A stretch of 64,000 nt of DNA. Source: Enterococcaceae bacterium OF42-14pH9A (GTDB lineage Bacteria > Bacillota > Bacilli > Lactobacillales > Enterococcaceae). Shown here piece after piece: positions 50,260 to 60,347 of this stretch. Position 1 is the stretch's first letter, and every line of letters begins with the position of its first letter. The position numbers and the translations under genes are program-made. Where the stretch lies: positions 178,776-242,775 of the forward strand of contig JAQEYU010000005.1 in the NCBI GenBank assembly GCA_027692465.1, given 5' to 3'. The notes under the pieces were generated by a model that was given only the letters and a program-made list of their open reading frames with translations, searched no databases and had not been told where the DNA came from.

Positions 50260-50979
50260 TTATAAGGGTAAATCCTTTTTCTTAAATATAGTAATCCCTA
50301 AAATATATCCAGTGACACCGATAATTATTAAGATTATCAGTTTGATGATATAGTCATCTGATCCACTAAGAATAGAGTTCGCATCATATAAAGAAACAAT
50401 CGTAAAGTCTTTAAATATTTTTAAATCGCTACTAAACATTGGTAAAAATGATAGCAATAAAAATCCGCCAATTATTCCGCCACTTACACCAACCGCGTTT
50501 TTAGATAAATTAAAAAGACATGATGCCAAGAAGCAAATACCACTAAAGGCAATCCCTAAAGATAAAACACCTAAATTTAATTTTATGATTAACCAAAAAT
50601 CATCAGATGTAAAGGAATTCAGTGCTAATTTTGCTGCGATGACGTGACCACCAGCCGTAACTAAAAAAGTAGCCATTAATGAAACGATAAAGAAAAGTGT
50701 TTGTGTCATAGCAACTTTTACTCTAGTAGTTGGCGTTGATAGTATATAAGCCATAGTTCCACGATCGATTTGAGCTGCAATTAACTTGTTGGCAGTAATA
50801 ATAACATATATTCCGGTAAAAATACTAGGTAGCATTTGATAAAACATCAGGCCTGTAGCCTGAACGTTTTGTCCCAATGCTGTAATTAAAACAATTAAAG
50901 AGGCAGGGAGGATAGTCATTATCATCCAAAATGAGAAATTTGATTTAAATGTTTGTTTCGTTAATGTTGTACTAATCAT
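50260..50979 (-). CDS. ABC exporter permease (ABC-2 type)
   Basis: A 239-aa membrane protein with six predicted helices, matching ABC-2 permeases of short-chain exporters. It ends the leftward operon of two ATPases and one permease, 2 bp after the second ATPase. The permease frame is intact but both ATPase genes are interrupted, so the transporter may be non-functional. Substrate unknown; similar sets export antimicrobial peptides or drugs. Confidence 0.7.
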   Translation of the reverse strand: MISTTLTKQTFKSNFSFWMIMTILPASLIVLITALGQNVQATGLMFYQMLPSIFTGIYVIITANKLIAAQIDRGTMAYILSTPTTRVKVAMTQTLFFIVSLMATFLVTAGGHVIAAKLALNSFTSDDFWLIIKLNLGVLSLGIAFSGICFLASCLFNLSKNAVGVSGGIIGGFLLLSFLPMFSSDLKIFKDFTIVSLYDANSILSGSDDYIIKLIILIIIGVTGYILGITIFKKKDLPL

Positions 50980-50981
50980 AT

Positions 50982-51894
50982 TTAAACACGCTCCGATTCA
51001 CTATATTTTTCAAGGAAATAGTTTTCTAATGTAAGAGGAATATATGAAAGAAAAGAAACTTCCTTGTCTGCTAAAATTTTAAAGAAATAATCTAATTGAT
51101 TCTTAGAAATTTTGACAGAAGCTTGAAGATATTCCTCTTGAATTTTTGTAAAAGAAAAATTTGTCTTTTTGAATTTTTCAAAGTCCTTGGTATTGGTAAA
51201 TGCAATTTTGTATTGTTTAGTGTGTTCATTTCCACGAAGCAAACTCATATCAACAATATCAATAATTTTTCCATCTTTTAAAAAAGCTACTCTATCACAG
51301 GTACTCTCCAACTCACTAAACATATGGCTACTCATAAAAATAGTAGTTCCTTTTTTTCTTTTCTTCTAAAATGAGCTCAACAAAAGTTTGTTGCATTAAA
51401 GGATCTAGACCTGTAGTAGGTTCATCCAGTAGAAGCACTTCTGGATTATTCATAAAGGCATTTACAATTGCAGTTTTTTGTTTCATCCCTTTACTCATCC
51501 GTTTTAAATTAGCATTTATATCTAGTTCTAGTTTGTTGATAATTGTTTTAGAATAGCTATGGTCTTTCATTTTTAAATAGGATTCTTGGACCTTTAAAAA
51601 GTCTGTTCCTGTTTTTGCATCGGGAAAAGCGATTTCTCCAGGTACATAACCTGTTTTTTGCTTAATAAACGATGCTTTTGTCCAGCAATCTTGATTATTG
51701 ATAGAAGCATATCCTTTGTCTGGAGATAGAAAGCCCATAAGATGTCGAATAAGTGTCGTTTTACCACTACCATTTATTCCGACTAATCCAAAGACTTCTC
51801 CTTTTTTTACGGAAAGATTGATATCGAAAATGCCTTTTCTTTCGCCATAATCTTTGGTCAAATTTTTGATTGAAATGTATTCTTTATTGTCCAT
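50982..51894 (-). pseudogene. ABC ATPase 2, frameshifted in an A7 run
   Basis: The N-terminal two thirds (from 51894) have Walker A GINGSGKTT, signature MSKGMKQ and Walker B LLLDEPTTGLD, then the frame ends at about 51328. The C-terminal part continues from 51335 in another frame (MSSHMFSELESTCDR). The break is at seven A residues on the coding strand (51351-51357); with six, the text would read on as KKKGTTIFMSSHM, as in intact relatives. One-base slippage, a phase switch or a sequencing error could explain it. Start has AAGGAGAAAA upstream. Confidence 0.75.
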
Positions 51895-51906
51895 TCATTT
51901 TTCTCC

Positions 51907-52166
51907 TTATTTTTCATAGAAATGTAAGAAGTAATCTTCTAAAGACTGCTTTACTTCTTTAAAATCTGTAATATGGTAATTGGTAAGTGTTTGAAGTAAA
52001 GATTGAATATTATTATCGTGAATTGAAATTTTTATAGTTAGGTCTTGATTGGAATCAATCTTAAATTTCTCGTTATTGATAAAAGTTTTTAGAGTTTTGT
52101 TATCAGCAAAGGAGATTAGGTAGACTTTATTTTTGTTGTGTTTAATATCATCTACTTTAACAGTTG
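51907..52166 (-). pseudogene. ABC ATPase 1, 3' part, cut off by IS30-type insertion
   Basis: Reads leftward from the insertion site as TVKVDDIKHNKNKVYLISF and ends with LEDYFLHFYEK and TAA. It is the C-terminal domain of the ATPase whose 5' part lies at 53417-54055. Removing the element and one copy of the 14-bp duplication joins the two parts in frame. The next gene starts 12 bp downstream. Confidence 0.8.
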
Positions 52167-53416
52167 GCGAATTTTAAAATGAACTTAGCCACTTCATAAA
52201 ATAAAAAAACATCATTGCCCAATTTCATGTATTATTGAAGTTCCTACACAATCAATAAAGGATGAAATGACAATGACGCAAACTGAGAATACCACATTTT
52301 TACGCAAAGGCAAACACCTTGATTATGAAGAACGAAATAAAATTGAAGCTTGGAAACAAATCGATCGCCCTTTGTCGAATCGTGCGATCGCAAAATTACT
52401 CGGACGTGCCCCTCAAACCATTCATAGCGAAGTAAAAGACGGTACGGTTCGCCAAATCAGGCGCCAAGTCCAAAATGGTAAAACCTACGAATATGAATCG
52501 TTTGTTTATTCCGCAGATGCTGGTCAAGCCGCTTACGAAAACGCACGAACAAATTCTCGAAAACAACCGAAATGGGTTTCTTCGCCAAAGTTCATGGCGT
52601 ATGCCGATCATCAAATGAAGACAGAAAAACAAGCGCCTGATGTCGTTGTTGGTCGTGCAAAGAAACTCGGCTTGTTTCCAAATGAGACAATCCCTTGTAC
52701 CACAACCCTTTACACCTATATTGATCTCGGCTGGCTGGAAACAAAAAATATTGATCTGCATCTCAAGGTTCGACGAAACACCAAGCGATCACAGAGTAGG
52801 AAGAATAAAAAAATTCTCGGCGATTTGATCGAAAATCGACCAGATATTGTCGATACTCGTGAACGTTTTGGTGATTGGGAAATTGATACGGTGAACGGCT
52901 GCGCGTTGGCAAAGACCAAGCATTGCTTACATTGACCGAACGTAAAACACGTTACGAAATAATCATCAAAATCGATGGAAAAGCAGCTAATCCAGTTGAT
53001 CGTGCACTGACTACTTTAAAAGAAGCTGCGGGCAACGATTTCGAAGTGCTTTTCAAAACGATTACTTCAGATAATGGTGCTGAATTCGCTGGTCTAACCA
53101 CACTTCTTAAAGATATTACGGAAGTTTATTTCACCCATCCCTATTCTTCATGGGAACGAGGGACCAACGAAAATCATAATGGGATGATTCGCCGTTTTAT
53201 ACCGAAAGGAACACGTATGGAAGATGTAGCGTTGACTACCATTCGTCGTGTACAGGATTGGATGAACAATTTGCCGAGAAGAATATTGGGTTACGCCACT
53301 CCGCGTGAGTGTTTATTGAACGAGCTATCGGAGCTATCCTTAGCCGCTAGATAACCATCAAAAACTAAATAACCAATGAATTTCAATAAGTGGCTAACTT
53401 GCACTTGAAATTTGCG
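52167..53416 (+). mobile_element. IS30-family insertion sequence
   Basis: About 1250 bp with imperfect terminal inverted repeats of about 28 bp, both ending inward in TTAGCCACTT. It carries a broken IS30-type transposase. It is flanked by the 14-bp direct repeat TACTTTAACAGTTG (52153-52166 and 53417-53430) and splits an ABC ATPase gene. The duplication is longer than the 2-3 bp usually reported for IS30 itself, though longer ones are known in the family. Confidence 0.88.
52267..53354 (+). pseudogene. IS30-family transposase, frameshifted
   Basis: The N-terminal frame (52267-52935) has the IS30 helix-turn-helix (NRAIAKLLGRAPQTIHSEV) and the first catalytic Asp in DWEIDTV. It goes out of frame near 52895-52905; the second frame (to 53354) continues with GKDQALLTLTERK, the second Asp in SDNGAEF and the Glu of ENHNGMIRRF. 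A one-base deletion explains the break; no slippery site is visible, so this copy is probably inactive. Confidence 0.8.
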
Positions 53417-54055
53417 TACTTTAACAGTTGAGATAATTTTCCCTTCTTTTATAATTGAAATTCGATCACAAACTGCATCAATCTCACTAAACATGTGGCT
53501 AGACAAAAGAATTGTTTTGCCACGTTGCTTTTCTTCTTCCAAAAATTCAATGAACTTTTCTTGCATTATGGGATCAAGCCCACTTGTGGGTTCGTCTAAG
53601 ACTAAAACATCCGGATCAGCCATAAACGCAGTTACTACAGCAAGTTTTCTTTTATTTCCCAGACTCATCCGTTTCGTTTTTCCACTTGGATCTAATTGAA
53701 ACTTTTCTAATAGATAGTTTAGACGTTGTTTATCATGGAAATTCCGTAAACCAGCCATCATTTTTATAAATTGCCATCCAGTTAAATATTCAGGAATTGC
53801 AATTTCTCCAGGAAGATAGCCAACATTTTTCATAATTTTCCCTGCTTTGGTTTGGCTATTCAAATTGTTAACGTAAACTTTTCCTTTATCTGGATTTGAA
53901 AAACCCATTATATGACGAATTGTTGTTGTTTTTCCGGCACCATTAGGGCCTAAGAAGCCAAAAACTTCCCCTTTTTTAATATTGAGTGAGACGTCATAAA
54001 TTCCACGGCCATAGCCGTAATCTTTTGTTAAGTGATCTACTTGTATAATAGACAT
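53417..54055 (-). pseudogene. ABC ATPase 1, 5' part, interrupted by IS30-type element
   Basis: Starts at 54055 with GAAAAGGAGAG upstream and shows Walker A GPNGAGKTT (about 37-45), signature MSLGNKRKL, Walker B VLVLDEPTSGLD and switch His in SSHMFSE. The authentic sequence ends at the 14-bp duplication; translation would run on into the element. First gene of the leftward operon ATPase 1, ATPase 2, permease. Confidence 0.82.
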
Positions 54056-54180
54056 TGTGCTCTCCTTTTCTTGTTTCTTAACTACTTTGCTAATATAATT
54101 GGAAATTGTTTGAAAACTTTTAAATAATTGTTTCAACAATGTTAGACTTACAAATTTTAGAAGATATTTATATGGAAGAA

Positions 54181-54218
54181 AAAATAGCCTAAAATCCACA
54201 GTGGATTTAGGCTATTTT
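54181..54218. terminator. bidirectional terminator downstream of the esterase gene
   Basis: AAAATAGCCTAAAATCCAC pairs with GTGGATTTAGGCTATTTT (one bulge) around a single A, with A/T runs on both sides. It separates the esterase gene from the ABC operon. Confidence 0.85.
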
Positions 54219-54287
54219 CGATATTTTTTATAAGAGTAATTTGCTTAGATTCAGACGGCTTTTAAACTTATCAAGTGGTAATTATTT

Positions 54288-55694
54288 TTAATCAGCATTT
54301 GTTCTCGTAAAAATCCAATCTCTGATACCGCTAATAGAGTAGGCAACTCTCCATGTATTTAAATGCTCAGTTACAGCACTCGAGGTAATATCGGAGGGAA
54401 CAACGTCTGATAATTGAGTGAAATTAATACTTGTATTATTCGATATCATTTCAGCAACTTTTTCGTTTTGTTCTTCTTCAGATAAAGTAGCTGACCAACT
54501 TCCATCAGTCACAGAAGTATCAGCCCCCTCGACTGCTTCCTCGATTGCAGTCATTCCAGGTAAAGCTTTTTCATCTCCAGTTGATGCTATCATCCAAATA
54601 TTTTGATTTGCTAGCTCAGCTAACTGATCAGTATAAGAATCATCTGCTTGACCTGCAACCAACATTGCTGCTGCAAAATAATCTGGATATTCAATCATCA
54701 TTTGAATGGCACGAATTGCACCAGCAGATTGTCCAGTCACATAAATTCGACTTTCATCAATATTATATTTTTCCGTTAATTCAGTTAAAATAGCCATGGT
54801 GTTTTCTACGTCGTTGTTACCATCAGATGTGTATTGGGGAGCTACCACAAAAGAAGGATTACTTTCTTGACTTTCATCAGTAGTCCACGTGATTGCTCCA
54901 AGCCCCTGTGTTAAAGTTTTTACGGTATCAGTATCGCTAGTTGCTGTTGCATCAGGCATAAATAATACAATCGGATACGCTGTATTTTCATCATAGTTTT
55001 CTGTAATATATAAATTATAGTTAAGAGAACTGTCGCTATCATCTGACTCAGTATATGTGTTCTGCTCGAAATCATCTACACCTAAATTGATATTGTCATT
55101 ATAATCTGTTTCAATTACCTGAGAATTTGCAGAATAACTATCGCCATCACTAGTTTTTACTTCACCGGTTTGTTCAAGTGAAACTTCAAGTTGATTACTT
55201 AGTTCGCTATCGGCAGCTATTGTTTGTCCCGACATAGTTCCACCTGAATCAGAGGCAGAAATTTCTGAAGAATCAGTTCCTAAATCAGCTGGTCGATCCT
55301 CATCGCCATGACTATCTCCGTTATCGGAGTCTTCATCCTTATCGTCCATTTCAGCTGCGTAAGATGAATTTATATAATCAGTTGATAATTCCAAAATGAC
55401 ATAATTCCCCTCGGTCACTTGGTCAGTGGTAGTTGCCTCAGAGTTAGTGTAAATATCTGTAATAGTGTGATCTTCAATAGTAAAGTCATCTGTAGATAGG
55501 CTGTCGGCATCTATATCAGTATCATATTCAATAGCGACAGCTGCTACTTTTTGGCCATCTCCATACACTTGAGTAATTACAGTTGTTCCTTCAATGTGAG
55601 AGGTAGCCGATTCTTCAGATTTTGAGCTACAACCGGTAAAAAATAGATTTCCCAAAAGTAGGCTGCTCAGTAAATATTTTGTTCTTTTTTTCAT
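54288..55694 (-). CDS. lipoprotein alpha/beta hydrolase (PHB-depolymerase/feruloyl-esterase-like)
   Basis: A secreted lipoprotein of 468 aa. Signal peptide with lipobox FTGC at about Cys22; an acidic Asp/Ser-rich region (about 90-170); an Ig-like esterase N-terminal part; and an alpha/beta hydrolase domain with nucleophile elbow GQSAG (Ser323), followed by the expected Asp and His region. Such proteins cleave polyester or plant phenolic esters outside the cell. The ATG at 55694 is preferred because the earlier ATG overlaps the ribosome binding site. Its position next to a sugar-uptake cluster suggests a role in releasing carbohydrate from esterified polysaccharide; substrate unproven. Confidence 0.7.
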   Translation of the reverse strand: MKKRTKYLLSSLLLGNLFFTGCSSKSEESATSHIEGTTVITQVYGDGQKVAAVAIEYDTDIDADSLSTDDFTIEDHTITDIYTNSEATTTDQVTEGNYVILELSTDYINSSYAAEMDDKDEDSDNGDSHGDEDRPADLGTDSSEISASDSGGTMSGQTIAADSELSNQLEVSLEQTGEVKTSDGDSYSANSQVIETDYNDNINLGVDDFEQNTYTESDDSDSSLNYNLYITENYDENTAYPIVLFMPDATATSDTDTVKTLTQGLGAITWTTDESQESNPSFVVAPQYTSDGNNDVENTMAILTELTEKYNIDESRIYVTGQSAGAIRAIQMMIEYPDYFAAAMLVAGQADDSYTDQLAELANQNIWMIASTGDEKALPGMTAIEEAVEGADTSVTDGSWSATLSEEEQNEKVAEMISNNTSINFTQLSDVVPSDITSSAVTEHLNTWRVAYSISGIRDWIFTRTNAD

Positions 55695-55923
55695 GATTTT
55701 CATCCTTTCAAATTCTTTATCATCTTAATTACTTTTAAGCAGTAAGAATTAATTACTAGAATGAAGTGTTTTGCTTAATTTAGGCTTAAAATAAAAGAAC
55801 GATTTTATAAAGACAGTTTTCATGAACTTAAGACAAAAGAAAGCACTAACTCTCGGAGAAGTATAACAACGGTTATTAAATAATAAGAATAAATTTAGCC
55901 GTTTAATGACTAAAGCTAACAAC

Positions 55924-56745
55924 TTAATTTTTCCTATCTTTGCTCATAATCTGGTTTCTATATTTTAAGGGAGCTATGCCGACAGACGTCCGAAATTTCG
56001 TGATAAAAACGTTAGGAGAAGTATACCCAAGTTCATCTGATATTTGCTGAATGTTTTTTTGTTTATTAGTCAATAGAATGCTTTTGGCTTTTCTGATTTT
56101 TAAGTCTTGAAAATAAGCATAAAGAGTAGAACCTGTAGCATTTTTAAAAATAGTATTTAAAGCATTAATACTATATCCAACGAATTGTGATAATTCTTGA
56201 GATTTATAAGGCTGGTCAAAATTCATATTAAAATAAAGGATGACCTTTTTTACTACCTCTTCATATTTTGAAAAGCCATCATTTTTGTATAATTTCGCAA
56301 ATTCAAGTAGTAATCGATACAAATCTACAGAGGTATCAATTTGAGAATATAAGTGTTCATCAGAATAGTTCTGAATTCCGTGATTAACAATAACTTGAAA
56401 ATTTTGTTCCGATACTTGTTCAAGAATGCCTATGTCTTTGATAAGTAGTTTATCAAAAAAGTCATCCGCCAAAAAGCCGTCAAAAGTGAAAAAGGAAATT
56501 TCCCATAGAAGTGATTGTGGGGAATAAGTGTGAGGAATATCCTTTCTAAGCAAACAAGAGTCACCTTGATTCAGATAATAGGATTGATTATTTATAGTAA
56601 AGATACCGCTACCTTTGGTGCAATAAATCCAGTGATGGAATGGATAACCATTAGGTCGATGATAAAATTCTTGTTGCCAATATTGACCAACACTTTCTAC
56701 ATAAATAGGTAACTCTCTGTCCATGGTGCTAAAGTGATAAATCAT
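55924..56745 (-). CDS. AraC-family regulator
   Basis: A 273-aa regulator with an N-terminal cupin-like sugar-sensing domain (GYPFHHWIYCTKGSGIF, about 33-49) and a C-terminal pair of helix-turn-helix motifs (about 180-270: ELSQFVGYSINALNTIFK, ISDELGYTSPNVFITKFR). Divergent from the GH42 operon, 252 bp away, so it very likely activates that operon in response to the imported sugar. Confidence 0.87.
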   Translation of the reverse strand: MIYHFSTMDRELPIYVESVGQYWQQEFYHRPNGYPFHHWIYCTKGSGIFTINNQSYYLNQGDSCLLRKDIPHTYSPQSLLWEISFFTFDGFLADDFFDKLLIKDIGILEQVSEQNFQVIVNHGIQNYSDEHLYSQIDTSVDLYRLLLEFAKLYKNDGFSKYEEVVKKVILYFNMNFDQPYKSQELSQFVGYSINALNTIFKNATGSTLYAYFQDLKIRKAKSILLTNKQKNIQQISDELGYTSPNVFITKFRTSVGIAPLKYRNQIMSKDRKN

Positions 56746-56894
56746 AATTGATCAACTCCTTAGATTGCTGATTGTTAAACAAATAAGTAGTAAAAAATCG
56801 TTAAACCAGTGCAGTTCAGTTATTATCTTTTTAACGAAAGTATATCATATTCTTTCCTAATAAGTGATATTCATAAACTATTTGTTGATAGAGA

Positions 56895-56925
56895 TTAACA
56901 AAGAAATCGTTTTCTTTAGTAGGAT
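56895..56925 (+). promoter_or_regulatory. GH42 operon promoter with candidate cre site
   Basis: TTAACA (56895-56900) and TAGGAT (56920-56925) form a weak promoter with 19-bp spacing. Between them AGAAATCGTTTTCT (56902-56915) matches the cre consensus except at the two end bases. Both activation by AraC and CcpA repression are plausible. Confidence 0.4.
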
Positions 56926-56997
56926 ACTTAGTGAACCGATGTTTATGTTTTTATGTATTACTACTACGGTGAAATTTTATAGGAAGTAGAGAGTGCA

Positions 56998-59037
56998 ATG
57001 AGTAAAGTATATGTTGGAACCAATTATCATCCGCATGACCATCCTTTTAAAAGAATTCAAAAAGATATTCAGTTAATGCAAGAAAACCATCTAGAAGTAG
57101 TGAGAATAGGTCACCTCTGTTGGGATAGTTTTGAAAAAGAAGATGGTTGCTACACTTTTGAATGGTTTGATAAAGTAGTTGATCTTTTTGCAAAGAAGGG
57201 GATTAAAGTGATTATCGATATTCCAACTCGACCTGCTCCTCTTTGGTTACATGAAATGTATCCAGAAATTGCCATCCACAATGAAGATGGAATACGAATG
57301 AGACCTATTACTCGATATATGGAGGATGTCGGGAATCCAGATTTTCAGAAATATGCTTTTCGCTTCGCAAGAAAAATTGTTGAAAGATATAGTAAAACTG
57401 AAGCTCTTTTAGCCTTTGGCCTTTGTAATGAAATTGGCTCAGGCTTTAGCAGTTATTCTTCAAGCGCAGAGTCCCGTTTTCAAGATTGGTTAAAGAAGAA
57501 ATACCGAACTGTAGAAGCTCTCAATACTGCTTGGTCTACACAGCGCTGGTCAAGAAGAGTAAATTCATTTTCAAGTGTGATCTTCCCTATCAATTCTGAA
57601 AAAAATGGTGCTCCGGAAAGCTATTTAGATATGAAAAGATTTTTTTCTGATGAGTTAGGTGAGTATCTGGGAAATTTAAAAAAAATAGTAAAAGAAATTG
57701 CACCGAGTATTCCCACAACCTCTAATCATTGGGCTGAAAATGAAAAAGTAGGCTTTGATTATTTAAAATTTTCTGATGAGTTCGTAGAGATTCCAGGAAT
57801 TGGTTTCTATCCAGGAATAAATCCAAATGATAAGAGAAGTATTGTTGGAGCATGTATGTATATGGATCATCGAATAACAGATTCAAAAAAAAATATTTGG
57901 GCCCTTGAATTTCAAACAGGAACGAACGGTGGATTTAGTGGACCTAAAGGTCTGAATCGTATGTATTATTATTTGAGCCTGATTTACCGAAATGAAATGG
58001 TCTGTGCTTGGACTTGGGATTCAATGATTGCAGGTGAAGAGCAATATTTGTTTGGTTTACTGAATCATGACGGTTCAAAGACTGAAAAATTAAAAGAGTT
58101 AAATCAGTTTTCTCAAGAAATAGATAAGGTTAAATCCTTGGATATCTTTCCAAGAAAAATTAGGCCACGAGTCGCTATTGCTTATTCTTATGAGAGTAAT
58201 ATTATTACTAAATTATCTAGCAATTACTATTCAACAAGTTCATCAGATCAAGTATTAGATTTATATAATATTTTATTTGACTTGAATGTTGACTGTAACA
58301 TCATAGACTTAAGAAGCTTTTCGGGCAATTATGATATTTTGATTGTACCCGGTATTGCTGAAATGGAAGATTCATCAGCAGAAAACATTAAAAAATTTGT
58401 TGAGAATGGTGGAACAGTATTGATGACTGCCTATTCTGCAAAAGTTAATCAAAATAATAGTGTTTTTAGCACTTCTCTTCCAGGACGATTAACTGAAATT
58501 TTTGGAGTAACTATTTCTGGATTTGGGCGGGCATTCTCATTTACACCGTCTGTTAATGAAGGGGGGGTTGAAAAAAGTAAAATGAGAGTGAAACTTAAAG
58601 AAGTCAAAATATTAGATGATGAAATGAAGTTGGCCGACGATATTGATTATTATGAAATAATTAATCTAAAAACGGCAGAATCGTTGATGTCGCTTTCAGT
58701 TGATAATTCCCAAATCCCCGCCTGTACAATAAACAGATATGGAAATGGACAAGCGTTATATTACGGCCTGCCCGTCGAAACGCGTACAATGAAACGCATT
58801 CTAAAAAATTTACTAGCGGAAAAAAACATTGAATTCTTTGATTGTCCTGAACTTGTAACTCGAAAACTGAATTCGAATATTTATATTTACATTAACGTAT
58901 CAAGTCATAAACAAAAAATTAATATTAACTATAAGTTCAACGATTTAATAGAAAAAAAAGACTTTGTTCCTGGTGAGATTACGATACTTCCGTATGATGT
59001 AAAATTAATAAAAATTGAAGAGGAGAATAAACGATGA
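56998..59037 (+). CDS. GH42 beta-galactosidase
   Basis: Intracellular glycosidase of 679 aa with the family order: catalytic barrel (about 1-370), trimerisation/glutamine-amidotransferase-like domain (about 385-580), beta domain. Acid-base catalyst Glu145 in LCNEIG and nucleophile Glu304 in ALEFQTG; the opening VGTNYHPHDHP is typical of GH42. No signal peptide, so it acts on sugars brought in by the ABC importer encoded next. Overlaps the binding-protein gene by 4 bp. Galactoside specificity is by family; the true oligosaccharide is unknown. Confidence 0.87.
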   Translation: MSKVYVGTNYHPHDHPFKRIQKDIQLMQENHLEVVRIGHLCWDSFEKEDGCYTFEWFDKVVDLFAKKGIKVIIDIPTRPAPLWLHEMYPEIAIHNEDGIRMRPITRYMEDVGNPDFQKYAFRFARKIVERYSKTEALLAFGLCNEIGSGFSSYSSSAESRFQDWLKKKYRTVEALNTAWSTQRWSRRVNSFSSVIFPINSEKNGAPESYLDMKRFFSDELGEYLGNLKKIVKEIAPSIPTTSNHWAENEKVGFDYLKFSDEFVEIPGIGFYPGINPNDKRSIVGACMYMDHRITDSKKNIWALEFQTGTNGGFSGPKGLNRMYYYLSLIYRNEMVCAWTWDSMIAGEEQYLFGLLNHDGSKTEKLKELNQFSQEIDKVKSLDIFPRKIRPRVAIAYSYESNIITKLSSNYYSTSSSDQVLDLYNILFDLNVDCNIIDLRSFSGNYDILIVPGIAEMEDSSAENIKKFVENGGTVLMTAYSAKVNQNNSVFSTSLPGRLTEIFGVTISGFGRAFSFTPSVNEGGVEKSKMRVKLKEVKILDDEMKLADDIDYYEIINLKTAESLMSLSVDNSQIPACTINRYGNGQALYYGLPVETRTMKRILKNLLAEKNIEFFDCPELVTRKLNSNIYIYINVSSHKQKININYKFNDLIEKKDFVPGEITILPYDVKLIKIEEENKR

Positions 59038-60326
59038 AAAAGAGATTTTTATTGAGTTTGGGATTAATTTCAGTATTTGCATTAAGTGGGTGCGGATTAG
59101 GTTCATCTGATTCGGAAAAAGGTAAAAGTGATGGGAAAATTACTGTTTGGGCAGATGATCCCAACTTCAATGTTCCTATCATGAAAACAGCGGTTGAAAT
59201 GTATAAAGATGGTAATAATGATATAGATGTGCAAGAAGTTTCGGACTTAACTACAAAACTGAATACGGCCCTATCATCTGGTAGCAAAGCAAACTTACCT
59301 AATATTGTCAAAATAGAAGATATCAATGCAAAAAAATTTTTAGAATCATATCCAGGAAGTTTTGTTAAATTAACCGATCAAGTTGAGTATGATGATTTTC
59401 CTTCTTACAAAACAAATGCCGTCAAAGATGAAAATGATTATTATGGAATCCCTTTTGATAGTGGTGTAGCAGGTGTTTTTTATAGAAACGATATTTTAGA
59501 AGATGCCGGATATAGCTTTGATGATATTAATAATGTTACATGGGATGAATTTATTACAATTGCTCAGGATGTAAAGGAGAAAACTGGAACGGGTATAATC
59601 ACTTTATCTACCCCAATTTCAGAAGACGCAAACTTCCAAACTGTTCTGATGCAATCAATTGGTACGTGGTATTTCGATTCAGAAGGTGAGATAGATTTAG
59701 TAGACAATAAAAAAGTTGTAGCAGTATTTGATGAATTAAAAAAAATAAACGATAGTGGAATTTTAAGTCCCCACTCTGATGCTAATGAACGAACAAAAGC
59801 ACTTCAAACAGGTACTGATTTTTGTGCAGTTACCGGATCATGGTTTACTGCAACAATCAAATCATTTGAAGATCAAAGTGGTGATTGGATGATTTCCTCT
59901 GTACCGCGCATTGGTTTAGAAGATGGCTCTAATTATAGTAATCATGGTGGATCAGGTTGGTACATTCTTGATTCGGGAAATGAAGGGGAAAATGATGAGG
60001 CTGTTGTTTTCTTAAAAACAATGTTCGCAGGCAATGTTGACTTTTACGATAAAGCTTTAAATGAACACGCAGCAGTAACTACTTATCTACCAGCTCAATC
60101 AACATCTTCGTGGAAAACAAAAGATGAATTCTTTAGTGGAGAACAAATAAATAGTTATTTTTCAGATGCTATGACACAAGTTCCTAGTGTTAATTACGGG
60201 TTATATACGACAGAAGTACAAGATATTTTCAAAAACTATCTCAAAGATTTTTATAGTGGAAAATTAACAACAACGGAGTTACTTTCGAAAGTAGAAGAAG
60301 ACTTCAAAAATCAATTCCAACAATAA
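59034..60326 (+). CDS. sugar ABC transporter substrate-binding lipoprotein
   Basis: A 430-aa extracellular solute-binding protein (family 1). Lipobox LSGC anchors it at Cys20; the mature protein starts with an acidic linker and has the two-lobe MalE-like pattern (ITVWADDPN, YYGIPFDSGVAGVFYRND, CAVTGSWF, GGSGWYIL). Translationally coupled to the GH42 gene (ATGA) and followed by two permease genes. Confidence 0.88.
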   Translation: MKKRFLLSLGLISVFALSGCGLGSSDSEKGKSDGKITVWADDPNFNVPIMKTAVEMYKDGNNDIDVQEVSDLTTKLNTALSSGSKANLPNIVKIEDINAKKFLESYPGSFVKLTDQVEYDDFPSYKTNAVKDENDYYGIPFDSGVAGVFYRNDILEDAGYSFDDINNVTWDEFITIAQDVKEKTGTGIITLSTPISEDANFQTVLMQSIGTWYFDSEGEIDLVDNKKVVAVFDELKKINDSGILSPHSDANERTKALQTGTDFCAVTGSWFTATIKSFEDQSGDWMISSVPRIGLEDGSNYSNHGGSGWYILDSGNEGENDEAVVFLKTMFAGNVDFYDKALNEHAAVTTYLPAQSTSSWKTKDEFFSGEQINSYFSDAMTQVPSVNYGLYTTEVQDIFKNYLKDFYSGKLTTTELLSKVEEDFKNQFQQ

Positions 60327-60347
60327 TGACGAAATGAGGAATTCGTT

